Part shown: in pieces, positions 1 to 13,400 of the stretch | Layout: each line of letters opens with the position of its first letter | Position numbering within the stretch: position 1 is the stretch's first letter | Source: Trichoplusia ni | Taxonomy: Eukaryota; Arthropoda; Insecta; Lepidoptera; Noctuidae | Assembly: GCF_003590095.1 (NCBI RefSeq) | Contig: NC_039491.1 | Span: 11,346,001 to 11,410,000 of the forward strand | Reading direction: 5' to 3' | DNA length: 64,000 nt | Program-made: the position numbers and the translations under genes | The notes under the pieces: model-generated | The model's database searches: none | What the model saw: the letters and a program-made list of their open reading frames with translations, nothing else | What the model was told of the DNA's origin: nothing

Positions 1-1389
1 ATATTAAATCATCTTTATCAAAGTCACAAACGCTATTCTAAACGTAATTACACACACATCCGTATGAAAGAAAATCATAATATTGAACTGTATCAATATA
101 AAATGAGTCAGTTTTTATTAAAGCCTAAAATACCCTAACATTTTCTTCAAAGCCATCAATTTCTTAAGTCTCAAATTTATAAACTGCTAATTCTAGTATT
201 GTAATTTGAGAAGCAGCTTAAGGCCGAAGATTAGGGGACGGATAAGTCCTGTGAATCACTGGAGACTCGACGTAATTTGTATCGCCGAGTTTTTGTAGAC
301 AGGCCGGGTTTGAAGGCAGTGTACTTCGTAATTGGGTGGATTTTAAGATGGATGCAGAAGAGGCTGTTATATTGATTTGGTGTTTTGTAATTTACTATTT
401 GACAGAGGTTTCATGTGGCTGTGAGATCAGCGAGAGCGGGTAAATTATTTTCTTTTAGTAGACATGAAAGTTTATAAAGGTTCTATTTTATTGTATCAGG
501 AACCTGCGTAGAGTTAAAGTGGAAATCGCTGATTATAATATAATTGCTGATTATATCGATTCCCAGTAGTCAGTTACCATTTTTTCTGTTCATCCATTAG
601 GTAAAAATAAAGATTTTTTTGCCAAAGTCACCCCTAATGGCCATTTCCACGAAACACGAAGTCCCTAATCGTGCGGATAAAATCCGATCCCGAAAATTTA
701 TTAGTTTAGAGTATGTCATTACAACAGCGTAATTAATAGGTATGGTAAGTTAAATAAATTAAACTCATTCACAATTCCCAAACTGTATATTTTACAACGG
801 AACATTTTAATACAATTTAATTCTTTACATTATACTTATGAATTTACAAATAGGTATACATTAACGTTCGGTTTATTCATAAAATTAAACGTATTTTTTT
901 CATGAAAGATGGATGTAATACAATACTTGGACATTGTAATTTCCTTAAAACAAGGAAACGAGTGATGTTATTCCTGTTTCCCAACTAAGAAGGGTTTGGC
1001 GTCATCAATCATGGAACATGCCAAATCACATAATAAAATGAAGACGGAGCTGACGTACAATAACAGAGAAAAAGTACAATTATTTTATGAGATGTTTTTG
1101 TCCTCGGGCTAACAATAAAATATTGTTTAAAGAAGGCATTAAGACGATATATTTTTTGACATGATAACCAAATTGTGCACTAATCATGGAGCCCTCAGAA
1201 ACAAAACGTAGTCTGAAATGTTAATCTCCAAAGGAAATTAAGCCTTGTCTTTGTGCCTTAAATGCTTCAATGAACATGAACTGCTTGCCTACTATAGTAT
1301 TTACAACTATCACTCAAATTCGGAATATTGTAAATATTACACACTTAGTAACTTCTCAACCATTTGGACGTTTAGGCTAGATTGATTCT
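1..1389. other. 3' flank / probable 3' UTR of the Ig gene
   Basis: No gene is seen. It should contain the 3' UTR of the minus-strand gene. On that strand AATAAA occurs at 877-872 and at 492-487; neither can be confirmed as the poly(A) signal. The rest is AT-rich sequence without clear structure. Confidence 0.4.
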
Positions 1390-1484
1390 TCAACTTAAAC
1401 AAGCATTCAAACTTATTATACATATAAACATTAACCAAAGAGTTCGTCTCTGCAAACCCCCATCCGACGCCGCGGCCGGCCCGA
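1390..1484 (-). CDS. Coding exon 10: GPI-anchor signal and stop
   Basis: In the phase set by exon 9 this exon reads VGPAAASDGGLQRRT, then LWLMFICIISLNACLS and TGA (1392-1390). Small residues (A-A-S-D-G-G) suitable for anchor attachment, a short polar spacer and a 16-residue hydrophobic tail ending at the stop form a textbook GPI signal. Two in-frame AG acceptors six bases apart (exon start 1484 or 1490, the latter adding Asp-Thr) are possible. The pyrimidine tract is weak, which is the main doubt; see the alternative terminal segment at 1946-2085. Confidence 0.65.
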
Positions 1485-4400
1485 CTGTGTCTACCTATAT
1501 TACACCAGTTACCAGTATATTGATTTTCACTTCACGGGTCAAAGTTACCTGTGTGTTACATTTGCAAAATTAATTGTTCAAACTTAAATTCAAAATATTC
1601 ATTGGAATACAAACGTAGTGTGATAGATACGTGTATGCGACCGAAACACGTCCAACATCAGACAAACTAATAATCATTTTATTCATAATCGTGTTCTATA
1701 AATTGATATGACTATCTTCGTGCAAAATTATTTACAGCCACGTCTATAATCGACCCTAAAATATATACAACAAACAATACAAAATCGTGATCAGCAGTCG
1801 TTGTTTAATTTAATATTACAATTACAATTTACAAGTCAAAGTTTCACGGGTTACTAGAGTTAGGTAACGCCTCAAATGAATTTGAAGATTCAATTTTGAA
1901 AGCCGTTTCAACAACCTTTGTTTCATCACTGAGTAGAGTTCAGGGTCACGCTAGCGCGAGCAGCAGCGTGGCGAGCGCCGCGAGCGCGGGCAGCAGAGCG
2001 GGGCCGGCCGCGCCCGCGCCCGCCGGCGGCCACGCCTCGCCCCACGGCCCGCGCCCGGCCTCCGGTCACATCGTCGTCACCATTTCTACGAATCACCCAA
2101 ACTTTAACATACCATAATATTGCACTCTTTTGCATTCACAAGGTTATGTAAACTGCTTTCATTAACCTCTGTATCTCCTACTACCTTTTTGTTCGACCGT
2201 TTCTTTTTACCTAAAGGCTAGAATAATAAAGAGAATTTAACCGGCCACCGCGAATTGGGTATAAAATTGGTAGCGTCTGTGGCCAATCTAAAGTAATAAA
2301 CCCTTTTTCCTTCAGTCCCTTGATGGGCAAAAAATGTATGAACGATAAATTATCTTCACACTGAAAGCTGAAGGCAGTTTTTGCGTCATTGATTTTTTGT
2401 TTGCTTGGAACTTATTCATCTTTTTCCACTTTATTGACCTAAATAAAGAGCTTAGTATTTTAAACAAGTTGTCAAACAAGACAAACTTTCCTCTTTAAGT
2501 CCTATAAGTTGTCCTTACTGGAATTGTTTTTAGTTCACCATCAAAACTTCTGAAAGGAACTTAGCACTTACCAAGGTTTTGCATTTGGTGTTGGCTCAAA
2601 ACAATGTATGGGTTGTCGGGGTCTTCAAGCACCCCACGGTGAAGCTGCTCCAAATGCCTCTCAGGGTCATCTAGGAGAAGAATAGTTTTCTTATTGAAGT
2701 ACACAGAAACTTGAGTCTGGTCCTTATAATGATTATTTTACAAATGGATTCGTTATAATAATTAAAATAGAACGTTCTAATACTTATAGCTAATGTAGTG
2801 AATATTTGCTGGTAAACAATGGACAGCCTGGAAAAGCACAATGATTTGCTACAGTTTTCACTTAAAATTCATTTCTGAAATATCTAAAAACTACTGGTAA
2901 GTACGTTGGTAATATAATGAAGTTTAAATCTTTCAGAAATGTTTTGCTTTTAATAAGTCAACAAAGATCAATGTTACGTTTGTTTGCGATACAAATACAG
3001 GTATATCTAAAATTTCCTATATACCAGCAAAGCCTTACACTATTGCTACGCTCCATGTGCTTTCACACGTCACTGCAAACGGTAAATCACAACTCTGGGC
3101 ACTTACGCCACAGAGGTTCCATTCAATGGTTTTACATTGCGTGATACGAATATAAAGTTTGCAGTTGAAAAGTAATTTCAATCTTTTAAACATTAAAAAG
3201 TTTACAAAATTTGTTTTTTTTTTTTTTTATAGTTAACATGCCTTATACTAATGTTATTGAATAAAGAAATAGCAATTTGACTTGTTATCAAATTTTATTA
3301 AAGTCAAGTCATCTTCATCATTAGTGGCCAATCCACGTTAATCATATTGGTCAAACATATAAATGTGAAAAAAGGGGATTATTCTGACCCTTACATTGGT
3401 TAAAATCAATGTCCGACCGAACTGTTTCGGTTACGGCCAGAAAATCAGTTTCGGTCGGACTTTAGTTAAATGATTAAAAAAATTTAATTTAATTCAGCTC
3501 AAGCTGACTTCACATTTCTATAGCTAACATTGTGGTTTCCTGCTACATATCTTGTTATGGTGTCTGCATCAACGTTCAATAGCTTCGAATCGAAAAGCAC
3601 TATCCCTTTATCATCAGCTCGTTACAGTCTACAGCTAGTAATATTTTTCTCCCAAAGTCATTACGACAGATGAGTAAAGTGGTAGCCCTGTTAGATGTTT
3701 TTTTTTGATTCTTGCGCCTTAAAAGGCTTATACCGGTGACAATTTCTGCATCTACATTGTATTCCCAGTGAAGTTGGAAGTTGTGCCATTCCTTGGTGCC
3801 TTAGGTCCTGCTTTTAGGAGAGCAGGCACCGAAACCCAAGGACCACAACAATTATTCAGGCAGACATAGCCCCATTTCTGGTGGTCGGGAACTGTAAATC
3901 AATCTATGAACTTTTGGACTAGAAGATACGTTGATAGATATACATAATTATGTCTTAATACAATAATTTCACACATGACTTACATGGTAACAGCGTGGTG
4001 GTCGGCGGCGGTACTGTCGTCGTAGTAGTGGTCGTCGTCGTGGTTGTGGTGGTGGTCGTGGTTGTGGTTGTTGTTGTGGTCAGTACTAAACATAAGGACA
4101 AAATTGTGTTAGGAAATGTAACTGATTTTGGGGACGGTAAGAAAAAATAGAAAAATATATTGATAAGCTTAAAAGTCGATAACACTGAACGTGGATTAGA
4201 GAGTCTTGTAGATCTTATGTAGTTTAAATCCTTGACGAAGAAGTTAGTTAAAATATTAATACAAAGGAATATGGCAACAGAGATCTGATATACATGTATA
4301 TACACTTACCAAAAAGGTATTATATCAAAAACTATGTACACCAGCGACATTGCTATAGAAACCAAACTTGACAATGACGACATTGCAAAGCGCAAAAAAG

Positions 4401-7400
4401 CTACCATAAACGTAGTACTTACAATGCAGGAACAGTTCAGCCTGGGCTCTCCCCAGGGTGTTCTCGACGTGGCAGCGGTATGCCCCGGCATCCTCCCGGG
4501 ACATGTCCGTCACCATGAGACTGACGGTGTGCCGGTACCCCCTGGACGTCATACTCAGCCTATGCTTGGTACCTATGGAGTGGAAGACGTTTGAGTTGGT
4601 GCAGCTAAGTTGTTTACACGATGTCCCAAAATGAGTGTTGAGTTCGTGCTTTGCGTTCCTTTGTATTTTAAGATAACTTTAAATGCCTGAATTTATAGTT
4701 AATGTGTAGGGAATTGTTTAAATACTCACAAAGGAGGCCGTGATTTTGAAGTTAATTTAAAAAAAAACATAATTCGGTGATGTCGAAAAGTTTTAGCACG
4801 ATCCTCTGTCCACTCAAAAACATTAAACATTTCATTCTTCTTATTGATCTATTCATCGCATAAATAATTGTGAAATAAACAAAAGGTTTTATGAAATAAA
4901 TTTATATCTACTGTTAGGTAAAGCCAGTCCTCTGTTATAGAAATAAAAATAAGTAAAGTTGAGAATCAAATTACTGTGGTGAAATAATGTTATTAATACA
5001 CAAAAAGAAATAGGCTCAAAATGATTTGTGTTTGTGGCAAACTTTGAGCGCTATTGTTAATATTCTGCGGTTGTTTCGCGTTTGTTTTTATTATTTTTTG
5101 TTTGATAACTCTGTTTGAGGTTTTGTAAAAGAGTTATAAAAACAAAATGTATACAAATCGGTACCTAATCTACAAAACGTATTTATTTTTAGTTAATATT
5201 TGCTTTGTGAATAAACGGTATCGATATCGCGTCAATAAATGAATGTTGTTACATAGGGATGGCGTATACCAGTGTTAACCTAACTTATTATCTACAATAC
5301 AAAACTATGGCCATTTTCTACACATTGTTTAAGCTTTGAAAATTCATTATAATTATCCTTATGACAACTCGTCTAAATGAGGCAGCGTTGTCAACCCAGA
5401 ACTTTCCGTCATTATTACTTTTAGATCACAAACCAATTCATCAAAGGGTAACTTGGGTCCAACATAATAATTGTAATTAATTAAAAAGTTTTGAAGTTTT
5501 AATGTAAAGAGTAGTAAGTCGGCAATGTCCTGTATTTCATTTATTTATCCGTTATTTGCCGGCTTTGAAGGGCTTTTTGTAAAGTGGAGGATAACTTGAT
5601 ACGTAATTATATATAAAATGTTTCTATTACTGTAAATGGCGAGACCATCTTAATTGTTACTGCTAGTGAATCCTTGAATAACGAACTGTTTCAGGCATTG
5701 TGAATTAAACAATTCTTAGGTCACACTTTTAATAAGAAGTAAGTACTGCGAGTATAAATCGCTTGACTCAGCCTTTAATATTTGTATGCTCAAAATATTC
5801 TTGTTTCTATAAATATTACTAGAAATACACTGTATTTTATGTTATTAAGATAAAATAATGTATGTTTTTGCTCAAAATAGGTGATTCAGGGAATTGTGTG
5901 AGAATTTCACATTTTTCAAGTTAAGTTCAAAAATAGATCCAGTAGTCAGCAACAGCTTCATTTCAAATTAAAAACTCATGTCAATAAACCGAGGGCACGA
6001 ACTAATAACTGTATATTGTATAAACTCCTCAATATTTTTCCAGCGCCGACTTTCATTAAAACGAATAGCTTTTAAAACATTTAATAAGCGGGCGAGCTGC
6101 CTTTAGTATCTAATTAAATATACGTATCCTTCCTTGCAGTATAAACTTAAACGATTGTAGCCTGAATGAGAACAAAAGACTGCAATTAACTACAATGTAA
6201 GTTTGCTTTGTTTTTATTATTGTTCTTTTGTCTTCTTTGTCTGGACTCCTAGGCGTTCCAGCTTATCAATTTGTTAGCTTTTATTGTGTTGTATGGATAT
6301 TTTATTGTGTTATTAAAATGTTGTTTGAATAGAATGAAAATGTTTTATTGGATTAAATAGAAAGTATTTTATTCTGTATTCTATAAAATACGCGGAATTC
6401 ATACCAGAGAAAATAATTTAGCCGATGTTGGTAGAAGAAGTAGACAGAAAAACTTGTACCATCTTTTAACACCAATTATTTGTGTCTTTTTACAGTCACG
6501 GGATCACTTCATGTGATGAGACCCGGTCCTTTTTAAAGCCTTGCACGGGGACACAGGTCCAACATGTAGAGGCCTTGTTGCGGACTTTAATCCAAAATGT
6601 GATGGGGTCTCCACCAGGGGCCATCCACCCCTGTTCTATTAAAGAACAAACATGGACGGCCCAAGGTAGCTACAAAACGATTGCAAATTTTATTGAAACA
6701 CCAATTTATTATTAAGCAACTTAAATTATGATCTTCATAATTCAGATGTTTATGAATATGTGTGACCCGATTTTTTGAAAAGGATAGGAAAAACATTTTC
6801 TAGGTCAGAACCAACATTTACCTCAACTGTTTCATATTCCTAGAGGGTTTCTTTATAGTACATAGTTAATTTTGGTAAAATATTATTTTACCTTTTTTTG
6901 TTTTAGTTCTTACCATTCATAAGCCTCAGTTCCCCATTGAGTGTCCAGTGGACCTGCGGCGCGGGGTACGCCTCGGCCGTGCACTGCAGCGTCACGGAGC
7001 CGCCAGAGGGGGCGCGGATCGCAACACGACCAGCCCACACGGACGGGGAAACTGTTGGGGAAATTCTGGTTAGATTTCCTTCTATCTGTTTCTAATAATT
7101 TGAGGTCAGTATTTATTGATGTTCTTCCAGACGTAATTTCTACTTGTCTTCTTAACATTCACATTAAAATACTCTCATCGTTCACACTAAACAGGGATAG
7201 GGTATCTGATAAATCTAATAATATATTTGTATACTTTTTGTTATTTCACACAGCTTTCCAAAAATATTGAATACGTATTATTATTTTATCGCATCAGTAA
7301 AAAGTAAGGAAGATTAAAATCACTCCAGGATGGTGTGCAAACAAACATACACATACTTTCGCATTTATAATATTTATACCTTCCTGTAAGACTCAAAATC

Positions 7401-10400
7401 TTTAACACGGTTCACGAGAACATATCGGCAAATAACTTTATACTAACTTTACTTCTGAATATTATCTACTTTGCATTCAACTCACGTAATCTAATCGTAA
7501 ACCAAAAGTTACCGTAAGGTGAAAAATATTGAGATTATCAAAGAATTTCAAATTCAATTTCTCGTTGAAATTTTCTTCAAAAGGATAGTATCTTCAAAAC
7601 TTTTACATTATTAATGAACGCCCCAACTGCGAATGGGAAAATCTTAGCATAACCAAGAAAGTTGTAACACACGACCAAGTTAAATGGAAAACTGGCAATC
7701 CAGAAGTACATTATTTTATTGAGGATGATCTTATAAAAATCTTTTTGAATTTTATGAAGTGCAAACTGCATAAAATTCAATGAAGATATTTAACGTCTAA
7801 GAGACAGTGCTTATTGTTGACAAACCCAGCGACAAATAATTTAGTATTCTCTCATACATTCACGTCTTCCTTAAATAAAAGCGTCATAATTCAAAATCAT
7901 ACATCAGCTCGGAGCGTCATCTTACGTCCTCAAACTCGGCAGATCTCATAATTGTGGTTGTTATGAATAGCGCAATTAATTTAGGTGTCGGCTCACATAT
8001 CACATTAATCTGGATTCTCTTGCTGACTGACGGAGGCACGCCGTTCGTGGCGATACACAGGTAGGCGCCCGACAGGACGCGCTCGACCCCCGTCAAGTTG
8101 AGCCACGGACCGCTCCATTTTGATACTAGAACAAAAATACCACTTAAAGTGTCAAGAATAAACATCAATACATATACAGTAATCTTTGAGAGAAAAATGT
8201 ATAGTCCTTATTTTAATATTCTTGTTACCGCGCATAGGCAATGGTCGCGAATTAGTAGTTTTCTTTTATATGGAAGCAACTTTACCTCATTTAAGATAAC
8301 ATTTATTTACTAATGGTGCGTCTTTTAGTTCCACAATCTTTCTCTAATGTGTCGATTACGGCACAAAGCTCTCCCGAGTGCCTCAACTTCAAGTAATGTT
8401 GCCAAGTGCCAACAGAAATAACCGAAATCTTCTACGAAAACGTTTTTATTTGAGAACATTTAAAAACTCAAGTTTTGATTGCGCTGGATCTGATTCCTTC
8501 AATTTACCTGTCGAATAAAAAGGCTAATGATTTGTAAATAATGGGAAAATCTCGTCTCTTCCGCCGCTTCCTTAGAGTGTAACTTGTACTTTTTGTGTGT
8601 CTTTTTACTTTCACTAACGAGGGTTGTGCCACTTAGCCTCTCAGAGGTGGTCGGGCTACCTCCCTTGGATCCCGGCGGCGCGCGGCGATTTGATCGCTGA
8701 TTTGCTGATAGGGACCATTGTCTGTCCTATTCGGAGAAAGTAATTTCCTCGTGGAGATATCCGAATTAATGAGAGTGACGTTTGATATATATCCTGCCTT
8801 TTATTTTGTCTCCATTTTGTAAAAATACGAGCAGTCCTGTTATTTGTCAAGATGAATCTGAGGATTACTTGACCGAGTTTGTTTTGGCGGTATATTCTCG
8901 TTGTAAAGGGTAAACAACAGCTTGCGGTTATAACAAAACTGTTCTTGCTCAACAAATTTATTAATATCCGATACAATACAATTTTCTATTCAAACAAGAA
9001 AGCCGGTTACTTTCTCGGAGCTGAAGCAAGTTTTCATTGAGACAACAAGTTGGTAAGAATTTATCTAGAACTTAGCGAAGTTCTATTGCCAAAGACCCAA
9101 TGATACTCGGCACAATTTTATTACGACTCCGTTTGAGCACACAATGCAAATAAGAGAGCTTACATTCAATTTATAGCCGCAGGCGCCAAAGTTTCCCTTT
9201 GTATAACAGTTAGTTCTGCTGCTGACTGGCTGTGTGCATACTGTGACAGTTTTTGCACACTGTCGCTTTATAATGTTTGCGGTCCTCGGTGCGGTAGTGT
9301 GAATAACAGATAAAGGTTATTTCTGGCGCCAACTTTATATAAAACAATTGTTTGTTCGCTTGTTGTTTGAACGGAATTAAGAGGATCTGCAGATTTTACT
9401 TTTACTGCTACGTTTAAGCATACGATGTTGTTTGTACTGGTACCGTGTTGTCTAAAATCTGCGATACTGTCGGGCTGTTTTCTTCGGAATTGCCGCTCCC
9501 CAATTATTTTTACGGTCAACAGTTGTTCCCGACGACGCGACGGGGGCGTAATGATGTGGTAATTGAAAAACGAAACTCGGAGGTAAAGCGAACTAGAAAC
9601 TAAAATTAGTTCTGTTTGCTTTTATTTTCGTCCAAAATGAGTTGACATTTTAAAACTGAGTGGAATCTAGCTTTTAACGAGAATTTTATTAAAAACGTTA
9701 CTGGAACTAATAAAACTGCGAGGAGAGCAAATATCATCTGACACACAACGTTATATTAAAAATATTTCCGAGTCACATTTCAGTGTTAAAATTTATAATT
9801 TATTTCCAAGCTATTTCTTGATAAGTGCGGAGTCTTTTGGACTTACCTAGAGTTTGGTTATCAATCTTGAAGTGCCTGGAGTCCTCCCTCCGCCAGGCTA
9901 TGTTCGGGGGCGGGGTGCCCGAGGCCACGCACCGGAGTGCCGCGTTCTCTCCCTCCTTCACCAGGACCTCACCACTACTCGCATCATCATCAATGTCAGG
10001 TGGAACTGTGACAGAAGGTTCCTTTTTAAGATCCTAATTTAGATATTATTAAAGAAAACTTATAGTTGATAAGGGAATATGTGTTTTTGGTATTGACTAT
10101 GCCTTTATAAACAAAAACTATCGTTGACACACGGGTTTTTACCGAGATTGCCTCATGCGAGCGATTCGCTGCTGCGTTAGCTCATGATTATGGTTAGATA
10201 CGACACTAATCGGGCAATCCAAATAAATACGCGTGAGTAAACCATACTTGGAAGATACAAGTCAGTCACATTACCTACAACCTGAAGCTGATGCGTCTGG
10301 CTCATCATGGGCTCGGTGTTGACCTGGCACATGTAGCGGCCTCCGTCTGACGGCCCGATCTCCTTCAGCCCGAGGGTCCAGGCGCCGTCGCCGTGGCTGA

Positions 10401-13400
10401 CGCTGACGCGGTGGTTCTTCGTGATCACATGCCCCGCTATGGTGAGGATGGTTTGAGTGTCCACCCGGAGCCACGCCACCTACATAACGATAGAATTGGA
10501 TTTATATTTTGTGTTTTACGTTTTTAGCTTGATGGAGGGATTATGTGTTTTCATCTCGTTAATTCTACATGGAAATAAGACCCTTCTGAGTACACGAGGC
10601 TATTAGGCCGATGATGACTTTTCTAAATTTATAAAATACTAGCTATTGCCCGCGACTTCGTTCCCGTGGGTAGAAGATATAAGTTATGATTTATACCTGC
10701 CCTGTCTTTTTTTCATTTTCCATTATACCTATCTTCGCTCCTATTAGTCGCAGCGTGATGGTTTATAGCCTAAAGCCTTCCTCGATGAATGGTCTATTCA
10801 ACACAAAAATAATTTTTCAATTTAGCCCAGTATTTCCTGAGATTAGCGCGTTCAAACAAACAAACTCTTCAGCTTTATATATTAGTATATAGAGTATAGA
10901 TTTAGTTACTTCTTTTATCATATTCAAAAGCGTATTATAAAAACTGTTGAAATAAGATCGTATGTGTTTATAAACATTGCATATCATTTACGAAATAAAA
11001 TAATTTTGCTATTTGAAGCAAAGTTCCTAAAAAATGGGAATTAATTGTATCAAACATCAAAGCTTAGAGGGATAAAAATGTTTTTATGAAAAATCTCCGT
11101 GACAAAGTTAAAATAAACTGGTTAAAATACCGAAACGATAATGAAATATAAATAAAATCAGTCGCTCCTCGGGAAATTGCGAAATGCCTCAGAATTGGAA
11201 AAGTTGGTGAAATATGAAAGTGTATGAACGTCGAACTAAAGAATTTTATAATTAAGAAACAAAGTTTACAAAAGAAGCAACATTTGGCAACTTTCCCTAT
11301 CTACAGTCAATTACCTGAACACAAGTTATATAGATGTTTAATTGATTTAGATCTCATTACACTTTATTTACAAACTTTGAGGATTTCAGTTTGATAAGTA
11401 ATTAGCTAAGTATGCCAAGATTGAGTGGTAACTTCCAACTTTAGAATTTGCAATGAGAAATATTTTTACGAAACGTTGTAATATGGATTTATGAGGAAAA
11501 ATGTGTGCCATCAGAAATGTATCGTCAGAACAATAATAAGATTGATGTTTGCAGATAGATTACGTTTCTTGTTTCATTTTCATAAAAAGGAATATCCATT
11601 TCCTCTTATTATTTTTTAAGACCGAAGCAATGTTTGGTAAGTTAAATATGAAAAAGGAAAATGTATATCATAACTTATTAATGTAGAAAAGTAAGAATTT
11701 CGAAAGTATTTTCAAATTGATTGATGGACTGGAACGGAATTGTAAATAGCTTCGTATTACGAGGATGACAGAGTTCTAGCGTCTGAAGAGGTTGCATGAA
11801 AAATGTAAGGCTAGGTTCAAGAGATCATCAAGAATATCTTGGGTTTGATGCTAAGAATAACGTATTGTATAATGCAAGCAACATTTTGTTATGAAATTTT
11901 ATTTAAGTGACCAATAGAATACAGTCTCTGGCAGGTATGCTACAATAGCACCTCACCATAATACTCGATATTATTTATCCATATAATCGAAGATTTGAAG
12001 TTATACAGAAAATTAGAATATTAAAAATAAATCAAGGAACATGGCACAGTAAAAATAGAAGTGTCAAGAAAATGGATAACTTCAAAAAATGACGTCACTC
12101 GTCGGATGTTGATTCACAAATACTGAAGTATTTTATCTTGTTCTGTAATCTTACTGAATGATTTATCTTGTTTAAGGCAGAATTAAGGGAGACAAATCAC
12201 TTGGTAATAGGCAGACATGTTTAATTTTAGCCTTGGATGAAGTTATCTAATGAAGACTTTTGGCATTCAATATAATGACTTCAGAGACTTCATTATGATA
12301 AAATCGAAAAAAAAAAACTGATGGAATTTCATATTAAGACCTATCTAGATCCAATTGAAAAGACAAATGTTCTCATTCTATCTTTAGCGAGTCTTAAAAG
12401 CTTTAACGCGATATCCAAGGAAACTAGAAGCTAAATTCCATTTACAAAGCCACATGAGCCCTACAATTGCGTTGTACTCCGTTTAATAGTGGGAACAGCC
12501 CACGCGGAACACGTCGGAACACTTTTCCAAGGTTCGTTGGACAAGGAACGAGAGCTATCTCTGCAGACCCCGGAATGTGATAAGAGGTTAAGCGAGCGAG
12601 AAACAGAATGCTGGAATGGAGCCCGGATTATACGGAGCTGAGAAATGCTTTTTGTTATGAGCCTGTTTTGTTGGCGAGAGTGGTTTTATGGAAGTTATGA
12701 GTGATGTGGATGATTTGACTGAATTTTTGAGAGAGTGAATAATTTGGCTCGTAAGGTAAATCAGTGAAGATTCTACTCTTATGATTTTGTTCCATAGAAG
12801 AGTGGTGAACTTACTTTAAATGTCTGCAAATTATCAACTCTACATGTTAACGCTGCATCCCTGCCGACAGCGACTGTCACGTTAGACCCTGGACCCACGA
12901 ATCTTGGTAAATCTGAAACAAAAAATACATTAAATTTACAAAAATGAATTTTCAATTTCCCGTAAAAATATTAAGGTGCAACTAAATTTCTAAAATCAAA
13001 ACGTAAACTCATAAAACATTTCAACAATGAGCAATCATCATTCATAATATGAAAGGCCAAACAAAAGCCAACAAAGAATCGACTAGAAAATCTGTCCCGG
13101 GACAAGTCCCCTGTTCCGAGTCCATTATTCGGGACATTCGCGTTCGTTTTGTCCTGATCGTCGCACCGCTTCCGTCATATCTCGGAGTTTCGTCTCATGG
13201 GACTATTGGCAGCGGACTTTTTGTTTTTCATGTCGTATCGGGAAATTAACGACTCTATCGTAGTTTTAAAATATAGTTTCTTCAATATTTTTCATTTTAT
13301 GAAAAAGGAGAGAAAGGTAAGACTAAATTTCCTCTCAGTTATATTTAGCGTTTATTAGACTCTGCTTTAATGAACGATGCAACAAGAAGAACACTAAATA

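Noticed and set aside
1896..2117. 73-codon plus-strand ORF over the same GC-rich segment
   Set aside because: Antisense shadow of the candidate terminal exon; Ala/Pro/Ser-rich only because of high GC.
1926..2135. 69-codon minus-strand ORF, Arg/Gly/Ala-rich
   Set aside because: It is one of the three frames of the GC-rich segment; its composition is that of a shadow frame and the hydrophobic frame next to it is the more credible coding reading.
3955..4305. 116-codon minus-strand ORF containing the poly-Thr run
   Set aside because: Only the part at 4085-3984 is exon 8; the rest is intron 7 read through by chance, ending with intron 8 sequence.
6941..7270. 109-codon plus-strand ORF
   Set aside because: Its start overlaps exon 6 on the opposite strand and it then runs into intron 5; an antisense shadow.
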